Assembly (NCBI GenBank): GCA_910579505.1
Contig: CAJTTZ010000002.1
Coordinates: forward strand, 310,001-374,000
Direction: 5' to 3'
Length of the DNA stretch: 64,000 nt
DNA from: an uncultured Lachnospiraceae bacterium
GTDB lineage: Bacteria > Bacillota > Clostridia > Lachnospirales > Lachnospiraceae
Within the stretch, counting starts at the first letter, position 1, and each line of letters begins with the position of its first letter. The translations under genes were made by a program, and so were the position numbers. The notes under the pieces are model-generated. The model was not told the origin of the DNA, did not search any database, and worked only from the letters and a program-made list of their open reading frames with translations. This document shows, one piece after another, positions 54,329 through 63,201 of the stretch.

Positions 54329-56275
54329 TTATTTAATTTTTCTTGCATTCTGCCACTCCTGAAACATCAGAATGTACCAAATCTGCGGCCTCCAGAAGCC
54401 ATTCATAATATAATCATCCCATAACTTCTTTACAGCCGACGCGTCAAACACCCCCTGCTCATCCAGCCGCGCGGGTGACAAAAGACTCTCCGCCCACTCC
54501 CGCAGCTCCTTCTCCCTCAGCCACTGGTAAAGCGGAATCGAGAACCCCTTTTTCGGACGCTCCATCAATTCCCGGGGCACATAACGGTAAAGAATATCCC
54601 GCAGAATCCTTTTGCTGCCCCCGCTCTGCCGGTAAGACAGCGGCAGCGTCCACGCAAATTCCACCACGTCCTTATCCAGCATCGGCACGCGCGTCTCCAG
54701 CGACACCGCCATCGCCGTCCTGTCCACCTTCGTTAAGATATCGTCGGGATGATACATCAATAGATCCATCAGCATCAGGTTGTGCTGCCCGTCCTTAAGA
54801 AGCCCGGCAGGATAAGTGTCCATCCATGTCTCTCCCGCCCTGCGGGGCTGTATGGCATCCCAGACGCCAAAATCCGGGGAACTGTCCTTCAACCCCTGTC
54901 TGACCAGCTTCAGCCCCTCGCCGATCTCAGAGCGCAGATACATGTCCTCTATGGACCTCGCTCCCAGAAGCCTTGCACGGGTAGCCGTGAAAGGCTTTCC
55001 CGACGCGGCAAGTCCCAGCAGGGCGCTTGCGGGCGTGCGCAGGGCACGCGGTATTTTCCTCACTTTATTCCAGATACGGTCAATGGAATAATAGGTGTTA
55101 TATCCGCAGAAAAGCTCGTCACCGCCGTCACCGCTCAAGGATACCGTCACATGTTCTCTCGTAATCCGGCTCACGAGATAAGTAGGAATCTGGGAAGAAT
55201 CCGCGAAAGGTTCCCCAAACATCCCGGCAAGCTTCGGGATCACGCCCTTGGCATCCGCCTCCGTGATATAGACCTCTGTATGCTCCGTCCCCAGATGGGC
55301 CGCAATCTCCTTGGCCACAGGCGCTTCGTTATACTGTTCATCCCACATGCCCACGGTAAAAGTCCTGACCTTCTGCCCGCTCTGCGCCTGCATCAGTGAC
55401 ACCACCGTGCTGCTGTCGATCCCGGCTGACAAAAAAGCGCCCACAGGCACATCCGCCACCATCTGTCCCGCAATGGACTGCCGCAGAAGACGCTCCAGTT
55501 CTTCCGCCGCTTCCGCTTCACTTCCCTGAAAGCGGTTTTTCTGTCCAATAACAGCCGTTTCTGTCATCGACCAGTAACTCTCGATCTCCGGTTTATCAAA
55601 TGGTGCTTTAATCTTTAATATCTTTCCCGGTTCCAGTTTCCAGATTCCCCTATACACGGTATATGGAGCTGATATATACCCATAACGCATGTAATCGCCC
55701 ATTACATCTACATTGACCGAATTGGTAAATCCGTCCAGGGAAGCAATCGAACCGAGGTCCGAGGCAAAGACAAAACTGCCATCATTCCCCCCGTTATTTA
55801 TATCTCCCTTTAATTTCCCGTAATATAACGGTTTTTCTCCGACTCTGTCCCGCGCGAGAAATAGCACATGTTCTTGTTTGTCAAACAACGCAATCGCAAA
55901 CATTCCTTTTGCCATTTTCAGTGTTTCTTTCAGGCCGTATGAAGCAACCGCCTCCAAAAGTGTTTCTGTGTCGGAAGTGCCGCAAAAGGCCGCCGCCCTC
56001 CCTTCCGCTAACATCTTTTTTCGGATGGAAGCGTGATTGTAAATTTCCCCATTGAAAGAAATCACATATCTGCCGTCCCGGGATATCATGGGCTGCGCCC
56101 CGGCAGGCGAAAGGTCTACAATCGCAAGCCGTCTGTGCCCCAGCACTACCCTGTGGTCATCCGATGACCATACGCCCGCGCCATCCGGCCCCCGGTGATA
56201 CATTTTGTCACACATACGCTCGATATTCTTCCGCCAGTCCCCCTTAAAATTACAAAAACCCGCAATTCCACACAT
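54329..56275 (-). CDS. Asparagine synthase (glutamine-hydrolysing) homologue, AsnB type
   Basis: A 648-residue protein with MCGIAGFCNF at the start, thus the Cys nucleophile is present, and FNGEIYNH, a glutaminase segment. The synthetase half has the PPi loop FLSAGIDSSTV (AGIDS in place of GGLDS) and SLSGDGGDELFCGYN. Length and ending (YILMFQEW) are normal. In polysaccharide clusters such proteins are usually amidotransferases for sugar carboxyl groups (WbpS-like) rather than general asparagine synthases; here it could amidate the uronic acid. Followed by an AT-rich spacer. Confidence 0.85.
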   Translation of the reverse strand: MCGIAGFCNFKGDWRKNIERMCDKMYHRGPDGAGVWSSDDHRVVLGHRRLAIVDLSPAGAQPMISRDGRYVISFNGEIYNHASIRKKMLAEGRAAAFCGTSDTETLLEAVASYGLKETLKMAKGMFAIALFDKQEHVLFLARDRVGEKPLYYGKLKGDINNGGNDGSFVFASDLGSIASLDGFTNSVNVDVMGDYMRYGYISAPYTVYRGIWKLEPGKILKIKAPFDKPEIESYWSMTETAVIGQKNRFQGSEAEAAEELERLLRQSIAGQMVADVPVGAFLSAGIDSSTVVSLMQAQSGQKVRTFTVGMWDEQYNEAPVAKEIAAHLGTEHTEVYITEADAKGVIPKLAGMFGEPFADSSQIPTYLVSRITREHVTVSLSGDGGDELFCGYNTYYSIDRIWNKVRKIPRALRTPASALLGLAASGKPFTATRARLLGARSIEDMYLRSEIGEGLKLVRQGLKDSSPDFGVWDAIQPRRAGETWMDTYPAGLLKDGQHNLMLMDLLMYHPDDILTKVDRTAMAVSLETRVPMLDKDVVEFAWTLPLSYRQSGGSKRILRDILYRYVPRELMERPKKGFSIPLYQWLREKELREWAESLLSPARLDEQGVFDASAVKKLWDDYIMNGFWRPQIWYILMFQEWQNARKIK

Positions 56276-56309
56276 AAGCTGCCATGTTCCTTTCTAAACT
56301 CGATAAAGC

Positions 56310-57446
56310 CTACTCTTCGCGCTGCGCATACTCTTTGTTTGCAATCCGCTCCCTAATCGTCTCGACAGCCTCATTCTGCCTCGTCTGCCACAGCTTATAT
56401 GCCTCGTCCCACGATTCATAGGAAGCGTCTCCACGGTGATCAGGAATCGTATAGTGTTCCGCCAGGTATTCTCTCAGGAAATCCGTGCATTTTTCTGCCC
56501 CGACAGCATTGGTGTGACTTCCGTAATCCGCGAAGTCCTCCTCAAAGACAATGCCGATCTCCTCATAATAGTCATTCATATTTAAAAATGCGTAACCGCT
56601 TTCCTCCACGATCCTTGCCATATAATTGAACATCTGCTGCTCCTCCGGGGATTCCCCATACGGAGAGACGATAAACAGCGCCTCCTGCCCATTTTCTTTT
56701 AAGCAGGCCAGCAAATCATGCAGATACGCCTCCTGCTCTTCGGAAATCGCCAGAACGCCTTCCATACCGCCGCAGGCGGGCATAGGCTGCGGTCCCACCT
56801 CGTCCCGGAAGGTGTAGCCCTTTAGCGGATGGCTGTGGCAGTAAAACATATTCGCCCATTCGGAGGGAAGCGCCAGCATCTTCCAGTTTGTGTGATACTT
56901 CATAATATCTATATAGTAGCTTAAACGCCCTTCCTCGTCATCCTCCGGCACCAGCCCCCGTATGGTCCTGATCCGCTGGGGCGAATATTTCAGATTGTCC
57001 GTCACGCCCCGGGTATATGCCATATTTTCCATCAGTCCCGCCTCATCCATGGTAAACATACGCATTTCAAAGATATAGAGAGCGGGAGACTGGGTTTTCT
57101 CCGCTTCTTCCATCAAATAGCGCATGGCGGCAGGACGCTGCACATTGGTTGACAGCGGATACATCGCAATCCCCGTCTCCCCCCACAACTTTGGCGCCGC
57201 ATAATAAGGAAATACCGGGCTGGAACCGATCATCACAACGTCCAGCGAATCCTTCTTTTCCGCGTAAAAGCCTGCAAACCGGTCTTTCACATCTCCGTTT
57301 GTCCTAACCATATAGGACACCGGCAGAAGCATCGCCAAAAAGAGCGCAAGAAAAGCTATCGTCCGCAACGCCGCCTGCCCTGCACCGACCGTGAAATCTC
57401 CGCCTCCTGTTTCTCTGTTTACCTTGTTCTCTGTCCCTGTTTCCAC
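56310..57446 (-). CDS. SGNH/DltD-AlgJ-like membrane-anchored protein
   Basis: A 378-residue protein. The GTG at 57446 is chosen because AAGGAGG lies 6 bases before it; the ATG at 57467 has no ribosome binding site. A hydrophobic segment (AFLALFLAMLLPVSYMV) follows a short basic N-terminus. The body shows VVMIGSSPVFPYYAAP (SGNH block I-like Ser), MYPLSTNVQRPAAM, and DFADYGSHTNAVGAEK (block V-like Asp-x-x-His). DltD/AlgJ-like proteins of this type work with an MBOAT acyltransferase; a cut MBOAT lies at 63202..64000. Confidence 0.72.
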   Translation of the reverse strand: METGTENKVNRETGGGDFTVGAGQAALRTIAFLALFLAMLLPVSYMVRTNGDVKDRFAGFYAEKKDSLDVVMIGSSPVFPYYAAPKLWGETGIAMYPLSTNVQRPAAMRYLMEEAEKTQSPALYIFEMRMFTMDEAGLMENMAYTRGVTDNLKYSPQRIRTIRGLVPEDDEEGRLSYYIDIMKYHTNWKMLALPSEWANMFYCHSHPLKGYTFRDEVGPQPMPACGGMEGVLAISEEQEAYLHDLLACLKENGQEALFIVSPYGESPEEQQMFNYMARIVEESGYAFLNMNDYYEEIGIVFEEDFADYGSHTNAVGAEKCTDFLREYLAEHYTIPDHRGDASYESWDEAYKLWQTRQNEAVETIRERIANKEYAQREE

Positions 57447-57480
57447 AGAAAACCTCCTTAACCACATTCTGTATCATATG

Positions 57481-58590
57481 TTATTTATTTATAATTTCCT
57501 CAAAATAGGCCTTCCACAAGGGATTTACCCGTTCCGGGGCAAGTCTCTCCTGAATCTTCGCCGCCTCCCTGCCCAGCCTTTTTGCATAATCCGAATCTCC
57601 CAGGAGCCTATCCATGGCATGCGTAAGCGCCTCCTGATCCCCTGCCGGAATCACCAGTCCATTCACGCCGTCCTCCATCAGTTCCTCCGTGCCGCCGCTC
57701 GGCACATCCGTAGCGATCACAGGAAGTCCCAGCGCCAACGCCTCAATCAGCGCATTGGAGACACCCTCCGAATAGGAAGTAAGCAGAAACAGCGACGCCC
57801 GGCAGATCCGCTCCGCCACGTCCTGCACCACACCGGGCAGCAAAACCCGCTCTGCAATACCAAGCTTCACCGCGGTTTCTTCTATATTTGAGCGCAGCTC
57901 CCCGTCCCCATAGATTACAAGCGTATACTCCGAATATTTGTCTTTCAACGCGGCAAATGCGCGAAGCTGCATTTCATGGTTCTTGTTGGCGTCCATGCGG
58001 CCCACGGAAACGATTGTCTTCTCCCGCACGCCTTCAAATCTCGGTCTGACAAACGCCGGATTCAGGGAATTGGGCAGGATCACAGCCTTATCGCCCACCC
58101 CGCCGCAAAAGAAACTTCTGGACCGCTCCGTCTGTAAAATAACTCCCGCTGCCCGGGAAAAGAGAAAATCCGCCAGCATACGCATTCCTCTTGACGGGTA
58201 CTCCTCCTTTGCCTCCCCCACCACCGAAACCACCGCCTTCGTCTTGGTCCCCATAGTGGTAACGACAGCCATAAAATTATTTTTTCCGATACAGGACAGC
58301 ACAACATCCGCCTCCTGCTCTTTCCATATCGCATGTAATTTATTGAGCCGTTTAAGGAAATTGATTACCCGGCTCGCGGACACTTTTTCTTCCTCGATAT
58401 CCGACAGTATTCTTTCAATTCCAACCGGCAGATCATACTCATCCTCCCTCTGATATTGTGTCACCATCACAACACGATATCCTTCCGTTTGGAAGTAATC
58501 CGCCAGGTTTACAAACACACGTTCCGCCCCTCCCTTACGAAGTGAGCCGATATAGAAGGCTATTTTTTTCTGTTCTTTTTTCTCATTCAT
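57481..58590 (-). CDS. Glycosyltransferase family 4
   Basis: A 369-residue GT-B enzyme: IAFYIGSLRKGGAERVFVNL (10-29), IVSVGRMDANKNHEM, LVIYGDGELRSNIEE, SYSEGVSNALIEALALGL and IPSGGTEELMEDGVNG-like segments, close to CapM/RgpA-type enzymes moving galactose, GalNAc or GlcNAc. A nine-codon reading frame (MKEFMQAHE) overlaps its start and has AAGGAA before its second ATG; it may couple translation. Gene lies after the AT-rich 58591..58804 spacer. Confidence 0.86.
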   Translation of the reverse strand: MNEKKEQKKIAFYIGSLRKGGAERVFVNLADYFQTEGYRVVMVTQYQREDEYDLPVGIERILSDIEEEKVSASRVINFLKRLNKLHAIWKEQEADVVLSCIGKNNFMAVVTTMGTKTKAVVSVVGEAKEEYPSRGMRMLADFLFSRAAGVILQTERSRSFFCGGVGDKAVILPNSLNPAFVRPRFEGVREKTIVSVGRMDANKNHEMQLRAFAALKDKYSEYTLVIYGDGELRSNIEETAVKLGIAERVLLPGVVQDVAERICRASLFLLTSYSEGVSNALIEALALGLPVIATDVPSGGTEELMEDGVNGLVIPAGDQEALTHAMDRLLGDSDYAKRLGREAAKIQERLAPERVNPLWKAYFEEIINK

Positions 58591-58804
58591 GGGCTTGCAT
58601 AAATTCCTTCATTTTTCGACTAAAAACACCTGTTTCCAAATATTTTTCCTGCATTTTCGTCAAAATCCAGCAAAAATTGCATTCTTAATTAAATTCTCAT
58701 TTATTTTCATCTCTCAGAAGGTGCAGATAATTTATGATATTTTCTGAAAATTCATTTTTATTTTCTTCATAATAACATTTGCAATTCCTTCGTTTTTTAA
58801 AATC
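58591..58804 (-). other. AT-rich spacer without a gene
   Basis: A 214-base, strongly AT-rich gap between an asparagine-synthetase gene and a GT4 gene. No consensus promoter or terminator was seen. About 58757..58790 resembles 54274..54310 of the other asparagine-synthetase spacer (both read ttattt..ctcataa.aac..tttgcaa.tcctt with differences). Confidence 0.6.
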
Positions 58805-60712
58805 TCACTCGTTACCGTTCTCACAAAAGCAAGTATACCACTGTTGAAAGACAAAGAAGGCCCAGATCAGCCGCGAATAATTTTTGCCCGTCCCGCGGCC
58901 CCTGTCTCCTGTCTCAAGATAGCTCTCCACCATCTTTGACACGTACGGTTCGTCGAACAGATTTTGACGTTTCAGTAGTTCGCGATCCGCATAACATAGC
59001 AGCCGTTCTTTAAGTGGTCCCCTGAGCCATTTGTCCAACGGAACACTGAATCCTTTCTTCGGACGCTCCAACATTTCTCTCGGAATATAGTCGTAAGCAA
59101 TTTCTTTCAGAATATGTTTTTTATCTTTCGCCGCATATTTATATGCATGTGGAATACGGTAGGAATAGTCCATCACATCCGGATCAAGAATCGGACATCT
59201 CGCTTCCAATGAGTACTTCATGGATGCCCGGTCCATCTTGCACAGTATATCCCCCGGCAGATACGTGTCCATATCTAAGAGCATCCTGCAGATCTGCCAG
59301 TCACTCACCGGGTAGCTGCTCTCAACAGGATAGTGCACCGGCAGCGCAGTCTCTCCCGGAGGCATATCACCAACCATGGCCCGCGCCATCCCCGGATAAT
59401 TGCCCGCGCCAAACTGCGTCTTCATTTCCCGTTCTCTGTTTCCGGCAATCACGCGCACCTTAAAGGGAAGTCTCTCCTCGAGCCGCAGCCTCTTAAGTCC
59501 CGGCATCCCGCACAGACCATGCACCATACCGCCCAGCATGTCAAGCTTCTGCGCCTGCGCTACCTTCTCATATATATTGTAGCCGCAGTAAAACTCGTCC
59601 CCGCCGTCACCTGAAAGCGCCACCGTCACCTGCTCCCTTGCGAGTTTGCAGACCAGCATTGTCGGAATCTGCGAGGGGTCTGCAAAAGGTTCATCGTAAT
59701 ATTTCGGAATACTATCCACCATCCGAAGCATGTCCGCCTCGTCGATCACCAGCTCCGTGTGCGCCGTCCCCAGATAGTCCGCCACCGCCCTGGCATAGGG
59801 CGCCTCATTGTAACTGTCCTCATGGAATCCGATGGAAAAGGTTTTAACAGGATCTCCTGCATATGCCTGCGCCATCGCCGCAACCAGAGAAGAATCGTAA
59901 CCGCCGCTTAAAAATATCCCAATCGGCACATCCGCAATCATACGGAGTGACACAGCGCGCTGCAGCAGGGCTTTCAGCTGCCCCTTCGCCTCCTCATAAC
60001 TGTTCACGGGCTGTTTCGACGCTTCCCCATAAGCTTCCCGCACACTCCAATAATGCCATGTGCTGATCTTCCCGCCGCAAAACTTAAGAATCGCGCCCGG
60101 CGGAAGTTTATACACATTCTCATAGACGCTCTCTGGCGCATTGATATACTGCTGGAAGAGATAACGCGAGAGCACGCCCCTGTCTATCACTGCATGAAAA
60201 TCCGGGCATGCCATGATCGGCTTTAATTCCGACGCAAACACAAGCTCTTCCCTCTCGTACCAGTAATAGAGGGGTTTCTTGCCGATACGGTCGCGTATCA
60301 GATAGACCGCCTCCTCCTCCCTGTCAAAAAGCGCGATGGCAAACATCCCGTTAAACCGGTTCACGCAGGAAGCGCCCCATTTTAAATAGGCGGCTATGAT
60401 AACTTCCGTATCGCAGTTCGACCGAAAGGGATAGTCCGCCAATTCTTCGCGCAATTCTTTGAAATTATAGATCTCTCCGTTGCAAACCACACTGACCCGG
60501 CCATCGGGCGAGTGCATAGGCTGATGTCCCAGCGCCGAAAGGTCCATGATCGAGAGGCGTCTCTGGGCAAACCCTACTTGATAGCCGCCTCTCATCCCGT
60601 AGATTTCCTGTCCGCTGTCGTCGGGTCCCCTGTGATACATCGTATCATTCATCTTTTTAAGCTGCTCGGGCGTAACCTCCCGTTTTCTGATATACCCGCA
60701 AATTCCACACAT
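58805..60712 (-). CDS. Asparagine synthase (glutamine-hydrolysing) homologue
   Basis: A 635-residue protein from the ATG at 60712 (MCGICGYIRK): the Cys-2 nucleophile requires this start, which follows GGAGGAG; the frame is open to 60886 but that would bury the cysteine and overlap the upstream gene. Features: VCNGEIYNFKEL (glutaminase), the PPi loop FLSGGYDSSLVAAM and ALSGDGGDEFYCGYN. Similar in layout to 54329..56275 but distinct. Probably a sugar amidotransferase (WbpS-like) or true AsnB; the polysaccharide context favours the first. Its leader contains strong inverted repeats. Confidence 0.86.
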   Translation of the reverse strand: MCGICGYIRKREVTPEQLKKMNDTMYHRGPDDSGQEIYGMRGGYQVGFAQRRLSIMDLSALGHQPMHSPDGRVSVVCNGEIYNFKELREELADYPFRSNCDTEVIIAAYLKWGASCVNRFNGMFAIALFDREEEAVYLIRDRIGKKPLYYWYEREELVFASELKPIMACPDFHAVIDRGVLSRYLFQQYINAPESVYENVYKLPPGAILKFCGGKISTWHYWSVREAYGEASKQPVNSYEEAKGQLKALLQRAVSLRMIADVPIGIFLSGGYDSSLVAAMAQAYAGDPVKTFSIGFHEDSYNEAPYARAVADYLGTAHTELVIDEADMLRMVDSIPKYYDEPFADPSQIPTMLVCKLAREQVTVALSGDGGDEFYCGYNIYEKVAQAQKLDMLGGMVHGLCGMPGLKRLRLEERLPFKVRVIAGNREREMKTQFGAGNYPGMARAMVGDMPPGETALPVHYPVESSYPVSDWQICRMLLDMDTYLPGDILCKMDRASMKYSLEARCPILDPDVMDYSYRIPHAYKYAAKDKKHILKEIAYDYIPREMLERPKKGFSVPLDKWLRGPLKERLLCYADRELLKRQNLFDEPYVSKMVESYLETGDRGRGTGKNYSRLIWAFFVFQQWYTCFCENGNE

Positions 60713-60831
60713 ATGATATATACTCCTCCGCTGCAGCGGAGAATGCTTGCTTTTGGCATTCTCCCACGCGAAAAGAATCTCTTGGCATCGCGTCCTATGG
60801 CGCGGTGTCTTTAGAACTTCTTCCCGTGTTG
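60713..60831 (-). promoter_or_regulatory. Inverted-repeat leader that overlaps the Shine-Dalgarno of the asparagine synthetase
   Basis: On the minus strand a GAGAATGC/GCATTCTC hairpin (about 60737..60761) is followed directly by the 16-base palindrome CTCCGCTGCAGCGGAG (about 60723..60738), whose right arm runs into GGAGGAG, the ribosome binding site. Further upstream CGCG-type repeats (about 60775..60800) occur. This could hide the ribosome binding site, or the whole unit may be an intergenic palindromic repeat. Confidence 0.55.
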
Positions 60832-61590
60832 TTACCTCACATCCTTGCCCATAAAATATTCCCTGTATTCCCCGAAATCCTTGCATTCATTGTCCACGGA
60901 ATCCACCAGTTCCTCATATTTCTCCTGCATCAGCACACGGTAATTATTGAAATTGTCATAGCCTTCCCTGCACCATGCAAAAGGATGTGTCAAAATCTGA
61001 ACCTTGTCATAACCTGTGATATTTGCCTCGTCGGGATAACCGTAACGCCAAATGTGATTGGCATCCGACATATATTTCACGTTCAGTTTCGTATCGTCCG
61101 TTATTTTATCCGCATAGGTAAAAAACTCATCCTGGTACGCATTGAGCAGGCCGTCGAGCTTGATATTCTCCTTAAGCACATCGTTGGAAGGCCTGTGCAC
61201 GGAAAATTCCGTTATGGCAAAACCGAACATTTCGCTTAAAATATCGGTCTCCATGCGAATACGTTTTCTGATCTGCTCCATATCCGTCATCCCGTTTAAG
61301 GCAAAATGAAGCCCGATGTGCTGCCCTCTCTCATGCATATCCTTGATGATATCCATATTCCTCCGGGAGAGAATGTTATAGGAATTGTTGGTCCACTGGA
61401 AAAAGAAAGTGGATGTAAAATCCATGCTCTGCTCCACTTTTGCAAGCTGCCAGGCCCTCTCCACACTGTACTCCACGTCGTGGCGCATGATAACGAAGGA
61501 GTCCCTGTGCAGCGCCTCCGCATAGCCGCACTGACGCCCTGTTGCCTTTATTATTCTGATCATTTCCCTGTAATCGTCAAATGAAAACAT
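60832..61590 (-). CDS. NodB-like (CE4) polysaccharide deacetylase-like protein, paralogue
   Basis: A 252-residue protein with FVIMRHDVEYSVERAWQL (about 32-49), HIGLHFALNG, FSVHRPSND and LTHPFAWCREG, the same set of segments as in the plus-strand protein at 13749. There is Glu in place of the second Asp of the HDID motif, so metal binding may differ. No signal peptide, hence cytoplasmic. The 68-base leader includes the hairpin GAGGC/GCCTC. Expected to deacetylate a lipid-linked or nucleotide-linked aminosugar. Confidence 0.78.
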   Translation of the reverse strand: MFSFDDYREMIRIIKATGRQCGYAEALHRDSFVIMRHDVEYSVERAWQLAKVEQSMDFTSTFFFQWTNNSYNILSRRNMDIIKDMHERGQHIGLHFALNGMTDMEQIRKRIRMETDILSEMFGFAITEFSVHRPSNDVLKENIKLDGLLNAYQDEFFTYADKITDDTKLNVKYMSDANHIWRYGYPDEANITGYDKVQILTHPFAWCREGYDNFNNYRVLMQEKYEELVDSVDNECKDFGEYREYFMGKDVR

Positions 61591-61658
61591 AGTTCCCTCC
61601 GCTCTGAGGCTTCCGCCTCCTACTTTTATGTAAGTTTACCACACTTTTTTTAAAACCG

Positions 61659-63167
61659 CTAGCGCGCCCGCCGCACAGACCTCTTCCCATAGTATGCGGC
61701 GATTCCCTGATTCACCCAGCCCTCTTCGTCCTCGTCTATATAAAAGCACTCAAAATCTTCGATATACTCCGGCATTTCCAACTCCACATCCTCTTCGGGA
61801 CAGGTTTCCAGATACTCATAGAGATCGACACATTTATCATAATAGTCTCGGTAACTTCCGTTGTGCACATAATGCGCCACCCGGTAAAGAGGCAGCTTTT
61901 CCTTGGCCAGTGGTGTAACAATAAGCGCCGCCAGACAGACATAGAGCAGCACCGCAATCGTGCGCCCGTCGGACGGCAGACCGCACAGCCTGTGGCCGCA
62001 CACCCCAAGAAACAGGGCCAGATTTAAAAATGCTGTCACCATGGCCGCATCAATTATAAAATAACATCTGTTTGGAACATAATACCCGCCATACCCGAGC
62101 GCCACGGGAAAGTAGGCCACCATACCTGTCAAAATTGCAAACACTGTGGCAATACCGTATTCCCGAAGGGCCATCCGGCACCTTCCCGACAAATACACGC
62201 CCGCTGCGATCAGTAACAAAAATGCCAGTCCCAGTATAGTCTCCCGAAAAAGCCTGCCCGTCTCCTCCGCGAACATACGCACAGTATCGACACCCGCCTG
62301 ACCAAAATGCAGACCTGCTCCCGCCGTACCGTCATGTCTGGAAAAATTGCCGGGTGCGGCAACGTTGATCAGCGCCCCGGCGAAGCCCGCCGCAAAAACA
62401 GTCAGATTGTGCCGGGATACATTCCCTGTAAAGAGAAAGAAAACCACTGAAAGCAGCAGTGTCGTGTAACATCCAACACCAGCCACTGCCAGAGAGCCGC
62501 CCGAGGAGAGAAACAGAAGGGCCGCCGCAGCTCCCATGCAGATCTTTTTCCTGCGCGGACCACAATTCTCCTTATTCATGAGAAGAAAAAGCGTCAACGC
62601 AATGAGCAGCAGAGAAAAAGGCATACTGTACGCCACCGCCCCGGAAAACCAGAAGTAAATCTCCTCATAGACATCCGCGTTTACCACGGACAGGAAGAAA
62701 AGCGTAAGAACCAGAAACCGCAGTGCCGTCAGGCTCTTCGCCGTACCCACCGGCTTCCCGCCGGATTCCTCCATCTCTCCGCCGTGCATTTCCGTACCCG
62801 CCCGAAAATAGGACAGCCCCGTCCACAAAAGCGCCGCCAGCGAACCGAGAAGAAGCAGCGCGTTTCCCACCATTACCACCCGAAGCTGCGTCATGCCAAA
62901 ATTATTGATCGGCGAGAGAAACGCCTGTAGAAACATGGAAAACCACGTTCCCTGCCAGTCCATGTACAAATCCTTCACATACAATAAAGATGCCGCAAAA
63001 TACTTCGGCAGCGAAACATGAAACGCCCCCACTCTCACACCGTGGGTAAAATCATCCCCGCTGAGAACCGTATAGCCCGCACCTGCCGCGAAAACGGCTA
63101 CCGCAGCCATCATTATAATAACGCACGCTATTATAACAAATATTTCCGCTGCCTTTTTTCCTCTCAC
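61659..63167 (-). CDS. DUF6056-like polytopic membrane protein (copy 3)
   Basis: A 502-residue protein with about eleven helices. The start is a GTG at 63167 with AAGGAG 7 bases before it; an in-frame ATG at 63197 lacks a ribosome binding site though it follows the MBOAT stop closely. VLSGDDFTHGVRVG, YMDWQGTWFSMFLQAFLSP and NVAAPGNFSRHDG are shared with the protein at 47624. The C-terminal tail is soluble and acidic (CPEEDVELEMPEYIEDFE). GT-C-like role assumed. Confidence 0.72.
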   Translation of the reverse strand: MRGKKAAEIFVIIACVIIMMAAVAVFAAGAGYTVLSGDDFTHGVRVGAFHVSLPKYFAASLLYVKDLYMDWQGTWFSMFLQAFLSPINNFGMTQLRVVMVGNALLLLGSLAALLWTGLSYFRAGTEMHGGEMEESGGKPVGTAKSLTALRFLVLTLFFLSVVNADVYEEIYFWFSGAVAYSMPFSLLLIALTLFLLMNKENCGPRRKKICMGAAAALLFLSSGGSLAVAGVGCYTTLLLSVVFFLFTGNVSRHNLTVFAAGFAGALINVAAPGNFSRHDGTAGAGLHFGQAGVDTVRMFAEETGRLFRETILGLAFLLLIAAGVYLSGRCRMALREYGIATVFAILTGMVAYFPVALGYGGYYVPNRCYFIIDAAMVTAFLNLALFLGVCGHRLCGLPSDGRTIAVLLYVCLAALIVTPLAKEKLPLYRVAHYVHNGSYRDYYDKCVDLYEYLETCPEEDVELEMPEYIEDFECFYIDEDEEGWVNQGIAAYYGKRSVRRAR

Positions 63168-63201
63168 CCTGTTGCTCCTTCCGTTCAGTACATGCATGTT
63201 G

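Noticed and set aside
58693..58804. The frame continues for about 35 sense codons after the TGA of the asparagine synthetase
   Set aside because: The protein already ends at the usual family length; the extension has no start codon of its own and there is no sign of stop-codon readthrough.
60713..60886. N-terminal extension of the asparagine synthetase by 58 codons
   Set aside because: It would overlap the upstream gene and bury the cysteine that has to follow the initiator methionine.
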